Of a DNA stretch of 59,452 bases, positions 1 through 9,052 are shown piece by piece. The DNA is taken from the NCBI GenBank assembly GCA_017622845.1, contig JAGAQJ010000019.1:1-59452 (forward strand). Direction: 5' to 3'. The position numbers and the translations under genes were made by a program. The notes under the pieces are model-generated. The model searched no databases and was not told the DNA's origin. It saw only the letters and a list, made by a program, of their open reading frames with translations. Positions within the stretch are counted from its first letter, which is position 1, and each line of letters opens with the position of its first letter. This DNA comes from Lachnospiraceae bacterium. GTDB taxonomy: Bacteria; Bacillota; Clostridia; Lachnospirales; Lachnospiraceae.

Positions 1-41
1 GTTGCTATGAGAGTGGTATAATCATCTTGGAACTTCAACAT
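1..41 (-). CDS. Transposase N-terminus, IS1182-like (cut by window edge)
   Basis: Only the first 13 codons are inside the window (MLKFQDDYTTLIA). This opening resembles IS1182-family transposases. A strong ribosome site (AAAGGAGGCACATT before the ATG) supports a real start. The 262 bases between this start and the next gene are AT-rich and hold no ORF or hairpin that I can support; the upstream end of the element should lie there. The family call rests on very few residues. Confidence 0.45.
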   Translation of the reverse strand, partial: MLKFQDDYTTLIA

Positions 42-303
42 AATGTGCCTCCTTTCACAGTGTGTCGTGATTTACAACTATAGGATAGCATATTTTGTTG
101 AAGTTTTTCTATACCGACAATCAACTAGCACAACAGGTTAAATTAACTATCATATTTCTTATAATCCAACTTTATTACTATATATTTCTTCTGCTCACGA
201 ATCCGATGTATTGATAATAGAATAACATGCGGCTAATTACTTTAGGTCATATTAATACTTTAAGTATCACATATCCTCTCATAATGCATTCACAATTGAC
301 GTT

Positions 304-1404
304 TTACCAAACAATATCTCTTGCAAGCTTTTTAGTAAATTTTTTTGCGCCAAGCTTATTAAAATGAGTTACATGATAATAGTCTGAAACTTCACCATAA
401 TAATCTCCAAAATAATCTAAAATCTGAATATCTTGGTCAGTAACACATTCTCTTAAAGTTTCATAAAAATTTTTTTTGAATCTTTGTGGGCAAGCTAAAA
501 CATATTCTTGCATTGCTGGCATAATTACAACAATTGGTTTAATATTTCTCTCCTTTAAGAAAATGAGAAATTCTTTAAAAATATTTTTATTCTCCCAAAC
601 CGTTATTGGATAATTCTTATTAAAATCTGCTTTAGCCTGTTCTCTGCCTGCCTCTGAGTTTAACTCATATGCTTTACGTTTTCTAAATATTTTATAATAA
701 ATTTCTTCTTCTATAATCTTCGACTCCATATCACGAACAAACTTCTCAAATGAACACGCCGTAGCAAGGTTATGTTGTTCTTGGATATAAGGGTAATATC
801 TAATAATTTCCCATGCATTAGTAGATTTGGACATATCATATTCAAAACTGTAATAACACAATCCTATAATATAATGCGTAGTATTTTGCAAAAATGATTC
901 TCTGTCAAGTAATTTCACAATTTGGTAATCATAAAATATATCCTGCCCTCTAAGGGCAAAATTAAACGAACTTTTACCTACTTCTTCATGAAATATGTCT
1001 TCATCAATACCATCATTATGGTATGATATTCCTGATATAAATATTTCCGGTTTTTCTCTCTTTTCTAATATTCTCCATTTTCCTGCAAAAAAATCTGCTC
1101 TATAAATACGATAACGCTCCGACTTAAAAAAGCTGTACTCTAATATTTTGTATGCACTAATTCCCATATGCAGAAGCTGCCTATAAATTTCCTCATAATA
1201 TATAGAACATATAACAATATAGTCATAATCATAAGTACTGATATGCTTTTTTTCTAACACTGGTATACCTTCGAATTCCTTAATAGCTGGGTTATTATCT
1301 AAAACTCCTATAATTACAACTGTATTGCTTATGTATTGTAACGCCTCTTTAGCGGTGTTCCCTGCTCCCCATAATATTATTTTATAAATACCTGTATCCT
1401 GCAT
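304..1404 (-). CDS. SGNH-like protein with N-terminal sugar-acyltransferase-type Rossmann segment
   Basis: A 366-residue soluble protein. The first ~90 residues form a Rossmann-like segment (ILWGAGNTAKEAL near residue 10, then GVLDNNP) of the kind found at the front of PglD-type and polysaccharide-modifying enzymes. The C-terminal third looks like an SGNH/DltD-type hydrolase fold, ending with a D-x-x-H-like block (SDYYHVTHFNKLGAKK). No signal peptide or membrane segment is visible, so it probably acts in the cytoplasm on a glycan precursor. It lies 26 bases after a GT4 glycosyltransferase and is likely the last gene of that operon. The substrate is unknown; the fold assignment is by motif only. 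Confidence 0.55.
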   Translation of the reverse strand: MQDTGIYKIILWGAGNTAKEALQYISNTVVIIGVLDNNPAIKEFEGIPVLEKKHISTYDYDYIVICSIYYEEIYRQLLHMGISAYKILEYSFFKSERYRIYRADFFAGKWRILEKREKPEIFISGISYHNDGIDEDIFHEEVGKSSFNFALRGQDIFYDYQIVKLLDRESFLQNTTHYIIGLCYYSFEYDMSKSTNAWEIIRYYPYIQEQHNLATACSFEKFVRDMESKIIEEEIYYKIFRKRKAYELNSEAGREQAKADFNKNYPITVWENKNIFKEFLIFLKERNIKPIVVIMPAMQEYVLACPQRFKKNFYETLRECVTDQDIQILDYFGDYYGEVSDYYHVTHFNKLGAKKFTKKLARDIVW

Positions 1405-1430
1405 AATTACCTCAATCTTTCAATTAAGTT

Positions 1431-2549
1431 CTATATGATCTTTTTATAGATACACACTAATTTACTTGCATACTTATTTATATCAGTCAATTTAAGGACA
1501 AAATTCTGTGCCAATATTTCCTTTTCATATACTTCTTTCTCATGTTCCATAATATATTGAATCTTATCTGCCAACTCAATAGGATTACCATATGTATATA
1601 AATATCCTCTTTCCTCAGATTTTCCTATTAATTCTAATGTTCCGCCCGAATTACTACCAATTACAATTTTCCCCGACATCATAGCTTCTGCTGTGACTCG
1701 TCCAAAGGCTTCCATCCTTGAACACACCAGAATTAAGTCACTTTGCATTCTCAATTCCTGTAAATTATTTGTAAATGGCTTAAACTCTATAAATTTAGAT
1801 AAATCTCGTTTTTTAACATATTTTTTAAGTCTATTCACATATTCAGGACTTCCATTACCTACAATACATAAATGAACATCTACGCCTCTACCAATAAGTT
1901 CTTCCGCAGCCCGGATAGCATCCCATTGTCCCTTTCCTTCTTGTATAGTTCCCGCAATTAACAATTTTTTTTCCTTATACTTTCCTATGTTAGGTTGTAT
2001 AGGATTAAAATAAAGTGAACTTTCCATTCCGTTATACAGCTTAACGATATTTCCACCGTATTTGTCACTATATTTTCTTTTAATACCTTCCGAAATTGCA
2101 ATACAGCATCTACTCTTTTTAACCAACCATTTCATTAAAAAAGGACAAATCACCTTATATGCGAAATCTTCCTGTAAATACTCTCTAAAATGCCAAACAT
2201 GCGGTATATGCAATATGTTAGCAGCAATTGCCCCCACATTTACTGCCAATGAATTGCTATGCACAATATCTATATTTTCTTCTCGTATCAATTTCATTAT
2301 TGAAATAACAGCTTTCAAATTAACAGACCAGTAATCAATTAAATTATAATTTTCTTCATATACACATTGTCTATATTCAATAATCCGTGTATCAATTCCT
2401 CTTTTATCTAACTCACCTTTAAGATTTCCTTTACAAGGCACAATAACAATGGGATGAACTCCTTTATCACAAATCCTAGTTACTAACTCGAGTAATGATT
2501 TAGGGGCACCATTTAATTGCACATCATGAGAAACGTATAATATATTCAT
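1431..2549 (-). CDS. Glycosyltransferase family 4 (GT-B)
   Basis: 372 residues, the normal length for GT4. The N-terminal acceptor domain starts MNILYVSHDVQLNGAPKSL, with the glycine-containing loop typical of the fold. The C-terminal donor domain carries LLIAGTIQEGKGQWDAI and the E-x7-E-type block SRMEAFGRVTAEAMMSGK that binds the nucleotide-sugar. It should transfer a hexose-type sugar from an NDP-sugar to a lipid-linked glycan on the cytoplasmic face of the membrane. Its neighbours (GT2 enzyme, SGNH protein) point to capsule or cell-wall polysaccharide assembly. Donor and acceptor cannot be read from sequence. Confidence 0.85.
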   Translation of the reverse strand: MNILYVSHDVQLNGAPKSLLELVTRICDKGVHPIVIVPCKGNLKGELDKRGIDTRIIEYRQCVYEENYNLIDYWSVNLKAVISIMKLIREENIDIVHSNSLAVNVGAIAANILHIPHVWHFREYLQEDFAYKVICPFLMKWLVKKSRCCIAISEGIKRKYSDKYGGNIVKLYNGMESSLYFNPIQPNIGKYKEKKLLIAGTIQEGKGQWDAIRAAEELIGRGVDVHLCIVGNGSPEYVNRLKKYVKKRDLSKFIEFKPFTNNLQELRMQSDLILVCSRMEAFGRVTAEAMMSGKIVIGSNSGGTLELIGKSEERGYLYTYGNPIELADKIQYIMEHEKEVYEKEILAQNFVLKLTDINKYASKLVCIYKKII

Positions 2550-2629
2550 AATGAGTCACATCCTTTATCCGAACTTTTAAATTATTAACAAATTTTAGTG
2601 CAAATACTCATTCTGTAATACAAACAAAC

Positions 2630-3799
2630 TCAATATAATCCAGTCAATTTTTTATATATATTAAGTCCTGTACAAGTTTTCCTCATATCAACAGATCTAT
2701 CTTGTAATTTATTTAAAATATAGCACAACTCATCCAGTTTAAAGTCGGAGTTTTCGTACAGCATTTTTTCACCGTAATATCTTCTGCATACAACATCTCT
2801 GTGTGAAATTTTGAGACAATGATATTTAATATCATACTTGAATAGATCAATTTCTAATGTTCCATTACCGGAAAACGAAGGCAAATATACTTTTTTGTCC
2901 TTAAAGATATATCCATAAAATATACCATCAATTCTTCTCAATTCGAATATATTGCAAAGTTCATCTGGAAACATTATTGTTTCTATGTTTCTATCGTCTG
3001 CTCCAATAATATCCATAGCTTTCATTTCTTTGTCAATCGCAACTATGCTCTGAGTTGAACGGAATATAAACCTATAACCTTTTAGTTTGTGATTCATTTG
3101 CTGCTTGTGTACATCATGGTTTCGAAATATATTGAATACGCTATCATATTCGTAAAACCGATAGCTGTCAATCTCCGTCAGAAAAACTCCCTCTTCACCG
3201 CCTGTCGCCATATAAAGACTCTCTGGGGCATCCAAGTTGAAGCAAATACTTTGCATCGTCTGTATATCCAGACAAAATGCTAAATTGCTTTTTTCAACAC
3301 AAAACCATAGCTTATCATTTGACAGTACATATGATAGAATCTTTTTATCTCTGCCGAAAATCTCTTTATTTCCAAACAAATCGACCATTCTATATTCTTG
3401 TATATATCGCTTTGATTTCATATCAAAGACCGTAATCATACCGTCGTAAGAGAATGGCATCATATACAAATAATCCTCCCATATATATGCACCACTATAG
3501 ATAATACATTTACTGTCTCCTAAAAGATAATCTAAGCCATGTCTGACTACTTCTTTTTTCTGTGCATCATATTCTATCAACTGTTTTGAATTTCTTTGCA
3601 TAAAATAATAACTGTTTTTATATTTTAAAATTTTTTGTATCCAGCATAATTTGTATTCTCCAACAGGCTTCAAGTCCGCTATAGTGTCATATGTATCAGT
3701 ATTCAAATCCCAATCCATAAACATCCATGTATCTATATCAACCACTAATAAATGTCCACATTCTATGAATCCTGTCATTGCCGATAAATGCTTATCCAT
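2630..3799 (-). CDS. Unknown protein in the glycan cluster, possibly a beta-propeller
   Basis: 389 residues that I do not recognise. The protein has no signal peptide or membrane helix. It shows repeated short blocks of the form 'aromatic-hydrophobic strand, turn, strand', such as the stretches around LLVVDIDTWMFMDWD, YYFMQRNSKQLIEYD, and MITVFDMKSKRY. This spacing suggests a beta-propeller of 6-7 blades. The last ~60 residues are helical and charged. It sits between two glycosyltransferase genes with 80-base gaps on either side, so it is probably co-transcribed and may scaffold or sense glycan assembly. That role is inference from location only. Confidence 0.6.
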   Translation of the reverse strand: MDKHLSAMTGFIECGHLLVVDIDTWMFMDWDLNTDTYDTIADLKPVGEYKLCWIQKILKYKNSYYFMQRNSKQLIEYDAQKKEVVRHGLDYLLGDSKCIIYSGAYIWEDYLYMMPFSYDGMITVFDMKSKRYIQEYRMVDLFGNKEIFGRDKKILSYVLSNDKLWFCVEKSNLAFCLDIQTMQSICFNLDAPESLYMATGGEEGVFLTEIDSYRFYEYDSVFNIFRNHDVHKQQMNHKLKGYRFIFRSTQSIVAIDKEMKAMDIIGADDRNIETIMFPDELCNIFELRRIDGIFYGYIFKDKKVYLPSFSGNGTLEIDLFKYDIKYHCLKISHRDVVCRRYYGEKMLYENSDFKLDELCYILNKLQDRSVDMRKTCTGLNIYKKLTGLY

Positions 3800-3881
3800 A
3801 TATCCCTCTTATCCTTTAACTGGTTTACCTATTCTTCAATTAGATCATTATCCTTCTGACAATCAAATGTTGGCTTACTTC

Positions 3882-5180
3882 TTATATCATTTTAGTGACA
3901 CCCACCTTAAACAGAAAATTTATAACTTCTTCTCTGTTGCGGTCATTCATACACAACCAAAAACAAGCTTCTTTTTCATTCACCAGTTCACCAAACTCTT
4001 TAATTGCATGTCCCAGTAATTCTGTCTCCAGATTATCCTTCTTAGACACAACAAACCCTGAAAAACAAATATCTCTGTCAAGCAGCATTTGAGCATATTT
4101 CTTGGCCTCCACCCCTGCACCGTATATATAAAACTGCCCACAGTATTCATTCGCCATATGATAAACATCATTCAAATAATCAGTGCAGCGTTTTCTTTGA
4201 GCAATCAGTATTTTCTTATACCATATCCTTGCCTCTTCTCCATGGTCCTTTTCTAATTCTTCTACTCTTTTTTCCAATTCAAAATACGTGAATTTATCCG
4301 GCAATTTCAAATATATCCCCATCCTGCATACAATCAATGCAAATTGTTCAATATGGGAGTGGAATCTATAATTTGTTTCCTTATCAAATTCAGCCATAAA
4401 TTCTAAATAGCGATAAAAATAACCTTGTTTAAGATTAATATTGCTTGCCATACTATAATTCCATGACTCCGCATGCATATAATTTCTTACACTCCACACT
4501 TTATCCATGTAATAAACATCGCCATTATATGCACACCACCATCGTACCGGATCATCCCCGACAGGACACATATAATATGAATTCGGAAGAGTCCTGAAAA
4601 GCTCTGCCTTATGAAAAAATGCACTAGTTGGTACTCCTCCATGATGACAACAAATTAACTCTTCGTCACCAATATATCCTGTATTCATATCCAATATCTG
4701 CGGCATAACATCTTTTGTACACTCATTATATCGAATTGCATTATGAATACACAACATTGTGTGCGGATGACTTTCCATCCATTCAAACTGTCTTTGAAGT
4801 TTACCATCATAAATCCAATAATCATCTCCTTCACACCACGCAATATATTTTCCTCTAAGTATCTTGCACCTATACTTTGTAAACAGTTTTCTTCTATCAG
4901 GATGCTTATATGTATTTCTATGTCCCAAATATGCCCTAATTAAATCAGGATATTTTCTGGCATAGTCTCTTATTATTTCCGCAGTGCCATCAGTAGATGC
5001 GTCATCAAAAATTACTACTTCATACTTAAAATTTGTCTTTTGATTAATAATTCCCTCGAGAGCTTTTACAATATAAGCACTGTGATTATAGGTAATACAA
5101 TAAACAGATACCATAATTTCCCCAGTCATCGGGTCATCCGTTGCGATTTTTTCAATCTTTGCTAATTCATCAAACTCCAT
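3882..5180 (-). CDS. Glycosyltransferase family 2 with C-terminal Rossmann segment
   Basis: 432 residues. The GT-A domain occupies roughly residues 20-260: VSVYCITYNHSAYIVKAL opens it, FDDASTDGT gives the nucleotide-binding DDxS/T motif, and WCEGDDYW is the metal-binding DxD equivalent. The tail (from about residue 350, FYIYGAGVEAKKYAQMLLD) is a second, Rossmann-like module resembling the N-terminal segment of the SGNH-like protein encoded at 304-1404. It therefore probably elongates a surface glycan in the same pathway. It is the first intact gene of the 1404-5180 group. The acceptor sugar is unknown. Confidence 0.82.
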   Translation of the reverse strand: MEFDELAKIEKIATDDPMTGEIMVSVYCITYNHSAYIVKALEGIINQKTNFKYEVVIFDDASTDGTAEIIRDYARKYPDLIRAYLGHRNTYKHPDRRKLFTKYRCKILRGKYIAWCEGDDYWIYDGKLQRQFEWMESHPHTMLCIHNAIRYNECTKDVMPQILDMNTGYIGDEELICCHHGGVPTSAFFHKAELFRTLPNSYYMCPVGDDPVRWWCAYNGDVYYMDKVWSVRNYMHAESWNYSMASNINLKQGYFYRYLEFMAEFDKETNYRFHSHIEQFALIVCRMGIYLKLPDKFTYFELEKRVEELEKDHGEEARIWYKKILIAQRKRCTDYLNDVYHMANEYCGQFYIYGAGVEAKKYAQMLLDRDICFSGFVVSKKDNLETELLGHAIKEFGELVNEKEACFWLCMNDRNREEVINFLFKVGVTKMI

Positions 5181-5225
5181 ATATTTATCCTTCTATTAAC
5201 TCTTTCCTTCTATATTTATCTATTA

Positions 5226-5266
5226 GGCGTTTGATAAACGCCGTAACCCATTGATTTCATTGGGTT
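5226..5266. repeat. Tandem palindromes between glycan genes
   Basis: Two perfect inverted repeats lie side by side: a 7-bp stem GGCGTTT/AAACGCC with a 3-base loop, and a 6-bp stem AACCCA/TGGGTT with a 10-base loop. The second is followed on the plus strand by a T-rich run. No plus-strand gene ends here, so it may be a mobile-element scar or a processing site rather than a terminator. Confidence 0.5.
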
Positions 5267-5278
5267 TTCTTGCTTATT

Positions 5279-5990
5279 CTATACAAATTTTCTCTCCACA
5301 ACTTCTATATCTGCTCCTGCTAAATTAGCAATTTTGCCATCCGTGTAGCCAGAATATAAGCCTTTCTGATCTCTGCTCCTTAAAACGCCATCTGGAACAT
5401 CAAGAAAGATTTCCACATATCGCTTATTGTTTTTTCTGTTCCATTAGGAAATTGCATTATTGTCGTTTTTTCCTTAGACCCCCTAAACCTCTCCGTTTTA
5501 TCTTTGTCAAAATAAGTCATATCTAATACCCTGTCCGCAATTGAAAAGTCAAATGAAAATCTGAAATCTGCATGGTTATAAAACAACACAGGAATTTTCC
5601 ATTTCTTACGCCCGTAATCCAGTACAGGTATGACATCATACATGTGTGTAAACAATAATATTTTTTTATAATCTTGTGAAATATCTAATAATTCCTTTGC
5701 TTTAGAAAAATAATCGCCCTTTAAGCAATATATTTCCCCACCGGAAAGCTCCACACTCTCTTTTATAAACACAACAACATCCTTATAATCCTGATCCATA
5801 AATGCCACAGAATAACGCTTATCCGAGTTCCACCTAATCCAGTTATTTACTAAGACGCCCTCCCACAACACCAGATGCTGTCATTACAATAAGCAGCTGA
5901 TTTTTTTCGGCTCCTGTTTCTTTTAAAATTGTATATTTCTCCCAATCATTGCAATTTCATTTTCCAGTTCCAGACTTGCATAAACACCTG
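5279..5990 (-). pseudogene. Decayed glycan-biosynthesis gene (probable GT-B glycosyltransferase)
   Basis: The longest open stretch (5380-5871) encodes 163 residues, including KKILLFTHMYDVIPVLDYGRK and a histidine-containing PVLFYNHADFRF block of the sort found in GT-B-like enzymes. Reading continues in other frames on both sides. Upstream, 5860-5960 encodes ETGAEKNQLLIVMTASG in a shifted frame. Downstream, 5279-5400 encodes about 40 residues ending in ANLAGADIEVVERKFV before a TAG. At least two frameshifts are therefore needed to join the parts, so the gene is disrupted. It lies between the two halves of the glycan cluster. Confidence 0.65.
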
Positions 5991-6081
5991 TTACATACAA
6001 GGAGTAAAAATATCAAATCAAGGTATTGTTCAGCATTTTTTCAATTACTTTTTACATCAACTGTGCCTTTACTATCAAATT

Positions 6082-6540
6082 CTATTTTATTTTTGTAAAG
6101 TTCATGACAGTATCACTGCTTACACCCATTATATCATCTGGATCTATAAAATTAGACCAAGTCATTTTACCGTTACTTATATCTAAATCCATTATTACAG
6201 TTGCTGTCGCCCACAAAACACTTACATCAAGCTGGAGTGTTTCCCCATTAACATGATATTGTGCTGTAATACCATCACTGCTACCACTAAGATATAAAAA
6301 CTGCCCATCTTTTGTAAATTCATACAATTCACCATTGTCTGTGCACTCCCATCTGCCAACTATTTGTTTCTCTGAACCGCCAGCAAATAGTTTCATGACA
6401 AAAACAGCAATTAAAATAACAATTGCAAAAACTATAACTAATCCAATTTTATTTCCTTTTACATTAGTTACAATCTTATTTGTTTGTCTTACATTTCCCT
6501 TTGCTTGAATTGTATTATTTGATATATCCCCCATAGCCAT
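6082..6540 (-). CDS. Small membrane-anchored protein with extracellular lipocalin-like domain
   Basis: 152 residues. A hydrophilic N-terminus of about 30 residues is followed by one membrane helix (residues ~32-52, IGLVIVFAIVILIAVFVMKL). The outer ~95 residues begin with IVGRWECTDNGELYEFTKDG. This W-x-C-x(n)-G-x-F pattern is seen in small lipocalin/DUF5640-type domains of Firmicutes. The protein probably displays this domain outside the cell. It is separated from the ATP-grasp gene by 190 bases, so it may have its own promoter. Function unknown. Confidence 0.6.
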   Translation of the reverse strand: MAMGDISNNTIQAKGNVRQTNKIVTNVKGNKIGLVIVFAIVILIAVFVMKLFAGGSEKQIVGRWECTDNGELYEFTKDGQFLYLSGSSDGITAQYHVNGETLQLDVSVLWATATVIMDLDISNGKMTWSNFIDPDDIMGVSSDTVMNFTKIK

Positions 6541-6730
6541 CTCTCCTTATTAATTATTTTATGTTCTCTTGCCTTCAAAGCAACAGTTGATGCACTTTAT
6601 TTACAAGTATAACAAGCAATTCATTTATCATAGAAATTAGTTACTTCTTATATTTTTTGTTTTATGTACCTTCTCTTAATATATCTCATCATAAAAGAAA
6701 TCGTGTTTCTACTAAAACATTTAAAAATTA

Positions 6731-7981
6731 TTATTTCAAAATAAACCTATCAAGTATCATGTTATTTCCTTTTACATCCAATACTTGTAAAATATCATAT
6801 ACATCTTTTATTGTATTATTAATTTTTTCTTTGGTAGTTCCTAGTATGTTAATTTCTGCTATCCGCTGATTTACATCTTTGGTATCATCTACCACATCTC
6901 CAACCTTATGTCTATAGGTTACATATTCAACCCCATTTATTTTTAAAAGATTATCAATTGGTGAAATACTTTTTATTTTTCCTTTTTTTATAAATGGAAA
7001 TAAATTTAAAATAATATAATTTTTTAAATAAACTGTATCTTCATCAATCACATTTTGTAAACTTAAAATTTTCCCAGAAAACGAAAATTCTATCATAGCT
7101 TGCATTAAATCTATATTCATCACATTTTTAAAAATTCTGCTTGCTTCAGTCCCCGGAAACCTCAATCCTGGGTCAAAGAAATAAAAGTCATCTTCATCTA
7201 CAAATCCCTGCATAAAAACAGGACTATTTTTTATGCCTATATGCTTAATCATATTTTTAATTTTGTGATTCACTTTTTTTAAAAAAAGATTTGTATATTT
7301 CGATGGTGAAATGCCAGCAATTGCAATATGCTGCATCCCATACTTGTCACTACCATTTATTTGATCTGCTGTCCGTATTAATTTGGGAATACCATCAAGT
7401 ACCAGATAAGTGACTTGAATAATATGCTTTTTCGCCATATATTTTTCAATAATGACCTTACCATTTTTAGAAATCATTTTTGCACCATTGATAGCTCTCA
7501 AAGCTTCTTCTTTGTTATAGCATACACATTGTCCTTTAGAGCCTTGACTGATAGAGGGTTTTATATAAATTGGATATTCTACCACATCTAATGACTGTAA
7601 TTCCTTCTCCGTATATCCTTTAATAGTGTTTACGCCATATTCCAAACATTTCTTTTTAAATAATTCCTTATCTGTAAATATCTTAAATTGCTCGTCTGTT
7701 CCAAAACATGGGCAATTCAATAAACTGCATAATTTTTGATAATATGGTTGGCAAAAATCCAAGTAAGCAGAAAGAACCGCCTTTATATTTTGATTCCTAC
7801 ATATATCAGCAAGCCTATCTACATCTTTTACATCTATATCATAGCTATAATCTGAAATTAACTTAGCTGGAGAATTTTTCACATTATCGACTACTATTGT
7901 TTCTTTCTCCATTTGGTGTGCAGCTTCAACTAATTTACAATGAAGGTTTGCACCACCTAAAATCATAATCTTATCTTTCAT
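6731..7981 (-). CDS. ATP-grasp ligase of the surface-glycan operon
   Basis: 416 residues from the ATG at 7981, chosen because GCGGAG lies just before it; an upstream in-frame start would overlap the preceding gene. The N-terminus (KIMILGGANLHCKLVEAA) is the carbamoyl-phosphate-synthase/biotin-carboxylase-like pre-ATP domain. The ATP-grasp core includes YPIYIKPSISQGSKGQC (phosphate loop and lysine) and FFDPGLRFPGTE near residue 290, the metal-binding block. Such enzymes join a carboxylate to an amine using ATP. Lying 26 bases after an opine-type dehydrogenase, it may activate the carboxylated product of that enzyme or attach an amino acid to a sugar. The substrate is inference. Confidence 0.75.
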   Translation of the reverse strand: MKDKIMILGGANLHCKLVEAAHQMEKETIVVDNVKNSPAKLISDYSYDIDVKDVDRLADICRNQNIKAVLSAYLDFCQPYYQKLCSLLNCPCFGTDEQFKIFTDKELFKKKCLEYGVNTIKGYTEKELQSLDVVEYPIYIKPSISQGSKGQCVCYNKEEALRAINGAKMISKNGKVIIEKYMAKKHIIQVTYLVLDGIPKLIRTADQINGSDKYGMQHIAIAGISPSKYTNLFLKKVNHKIKNMIKHIGIKNSPVFMQGFVDEDDFYFFDPGLRFPGTEASRIFKNVMNIDLMQAMIEFSFSGKILSLQNVIDEDTVYLKNYIILNLFPFIKKGKIKSISPIDNLLKINGVEYVTYRHKVGDVVDDTKDVNQRIAEINILGTTKEKINNTIKDVYDILQVLDVKGNNMILDRFILK

Positions 7982-8007
7982 AGCAAACTCCGCTTTTTCT
8001 TTTATAA

Positions 8008-9039
8008 TTACATATCTAACATACATAACCTTCCATACTTACGATAATCGCAATTCATGATTATATTTGCAAAGGATATTACTTCTGTTGTTACTGGTAC
8101 TTTTATACCTAATTTTAAGGCAGTGTCCTCCATGGGTACTAATCCATATGGCACATCCTCTTCAATATACCGATTACAAACCAAAACAGGCGAAACTATT
8201 TCCTGATAATACTTATTCGTCTGTAAGTGCTCATACAGTCCCTTTCCGTTGGTATCATAATTTCTCATCATCCAATCCACAATTGACTCCAATTCATAAC
8301 CCAACTCATGTGCAATTTCTAACCTTTCTGAATCCAATCTTTCAATTAAACTCGCAATTGTAGGAGTTATACCCTCCGTGTAATATTTAAATACTCTATT
8401 ACTCTCTATGCTCCCAAAATTCAAAAGCATCGGAATTGGATGCAATATCATTCCAATATTTCCAAATGAAGTCTCAATATATGAATTAACTTTTTTATAA
8501 CGCATTCTTAAACATTCTGGCATTTTATTTAAAACCTTATCAAGACTTTCTTCTCTAGTAGAAGCAATTGGAATATCATTTTTTAGGGCATATATCTTAA
8601 CACTATTTTCACCTTCTCGCCTACTGGCAAAAATCGTTGTCTGACATTCTGCAATAATTGGAATTTCATTACAGCCTGCTAGCCTCAAATTATATATAAA
8701 ATCAATAATGCCAAAAGTCTTACCAGGACTCAAAAGTATTGTATAACTACTATCAACATGTTTAGCCAACAAAGCAGCTACCTCTTTATGTGCAGACGCC
8801 GGAGTGGCAACAACTATTGTTTTTTGCAATGCATCTTCTATTTTTGATGATACATGAGAAACGTACACTCTCTTATTCAATACACCGCTACAAACAATTT
8901 CATTTGTTTCCATTATTTTTCTAATATGACCTGCTGTACGATTATATAAATAACATTCCACATTATTTATTTCTAAATAAGCAGCCATTGCAAGACCTTG
9001 ATTTCCTGCCCCGACTATCATAACTTTTGAATTCTCCAT
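8008..9039 (-). CDS. Opine (octopine/nopaline-type) dehydrogenase
   Basis: 343 residues from the ATG at 9039, which has AGGAG in front. The N-terminal Rossmann fold shows VMIVGAGNQGLAMAAYL, and the C-terminal opine-dehydrogenase domain shows the family's conserved N-x(n)-H-P block (SFGNIGMILHPIPMLLN) with the catalytic histidine. The family reductively condenses an amino acid with a 2-oxo acid using NAD(P)H. It sits in a tight operon between an FkbM-type methyltransferase (13-base gap) and an ATP-grasp ligase (26-base gap). This context suggests an N-carboxyalkyl amino acid destined for a surface glycan. The alternative, a secreted opine metallophore, is less likely because no nicotianamine-synthase-like gene or exporter is present. 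Confidence 0.75.
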   Translation of the reverse strand: MENSKVMIVGAGNQGLAMAAYLEINNVECYLYNRTAGHIRKIMETNEIVCSGVLNKRVYVSHVSSKIEDALQKTIVVATPASAHKEVAALLAKHVDSSYTILLSPGKTFGIIDFIYNLRLAGCNEIPIIAECQTTIFASRREGENSVKIYALKNDIPIASTREESLDKVLNKMPECLRMRYKKVNSYIETSFGNIGMILHPIPMLLNFGSIESNRVFKYYTEGITPTIASLIERLDSERLEIAHELGYELESIVDWMMRNYDTNGKGLYEHLQTNKYYQEIVSPVLVCNRYIEEDVPYGLVPMEDTALKLGIKVPVTTEVISFANIIMNCDYRKYGRLCMLDM

Positions 9040-9052
9040 ACTCACTCCTATT

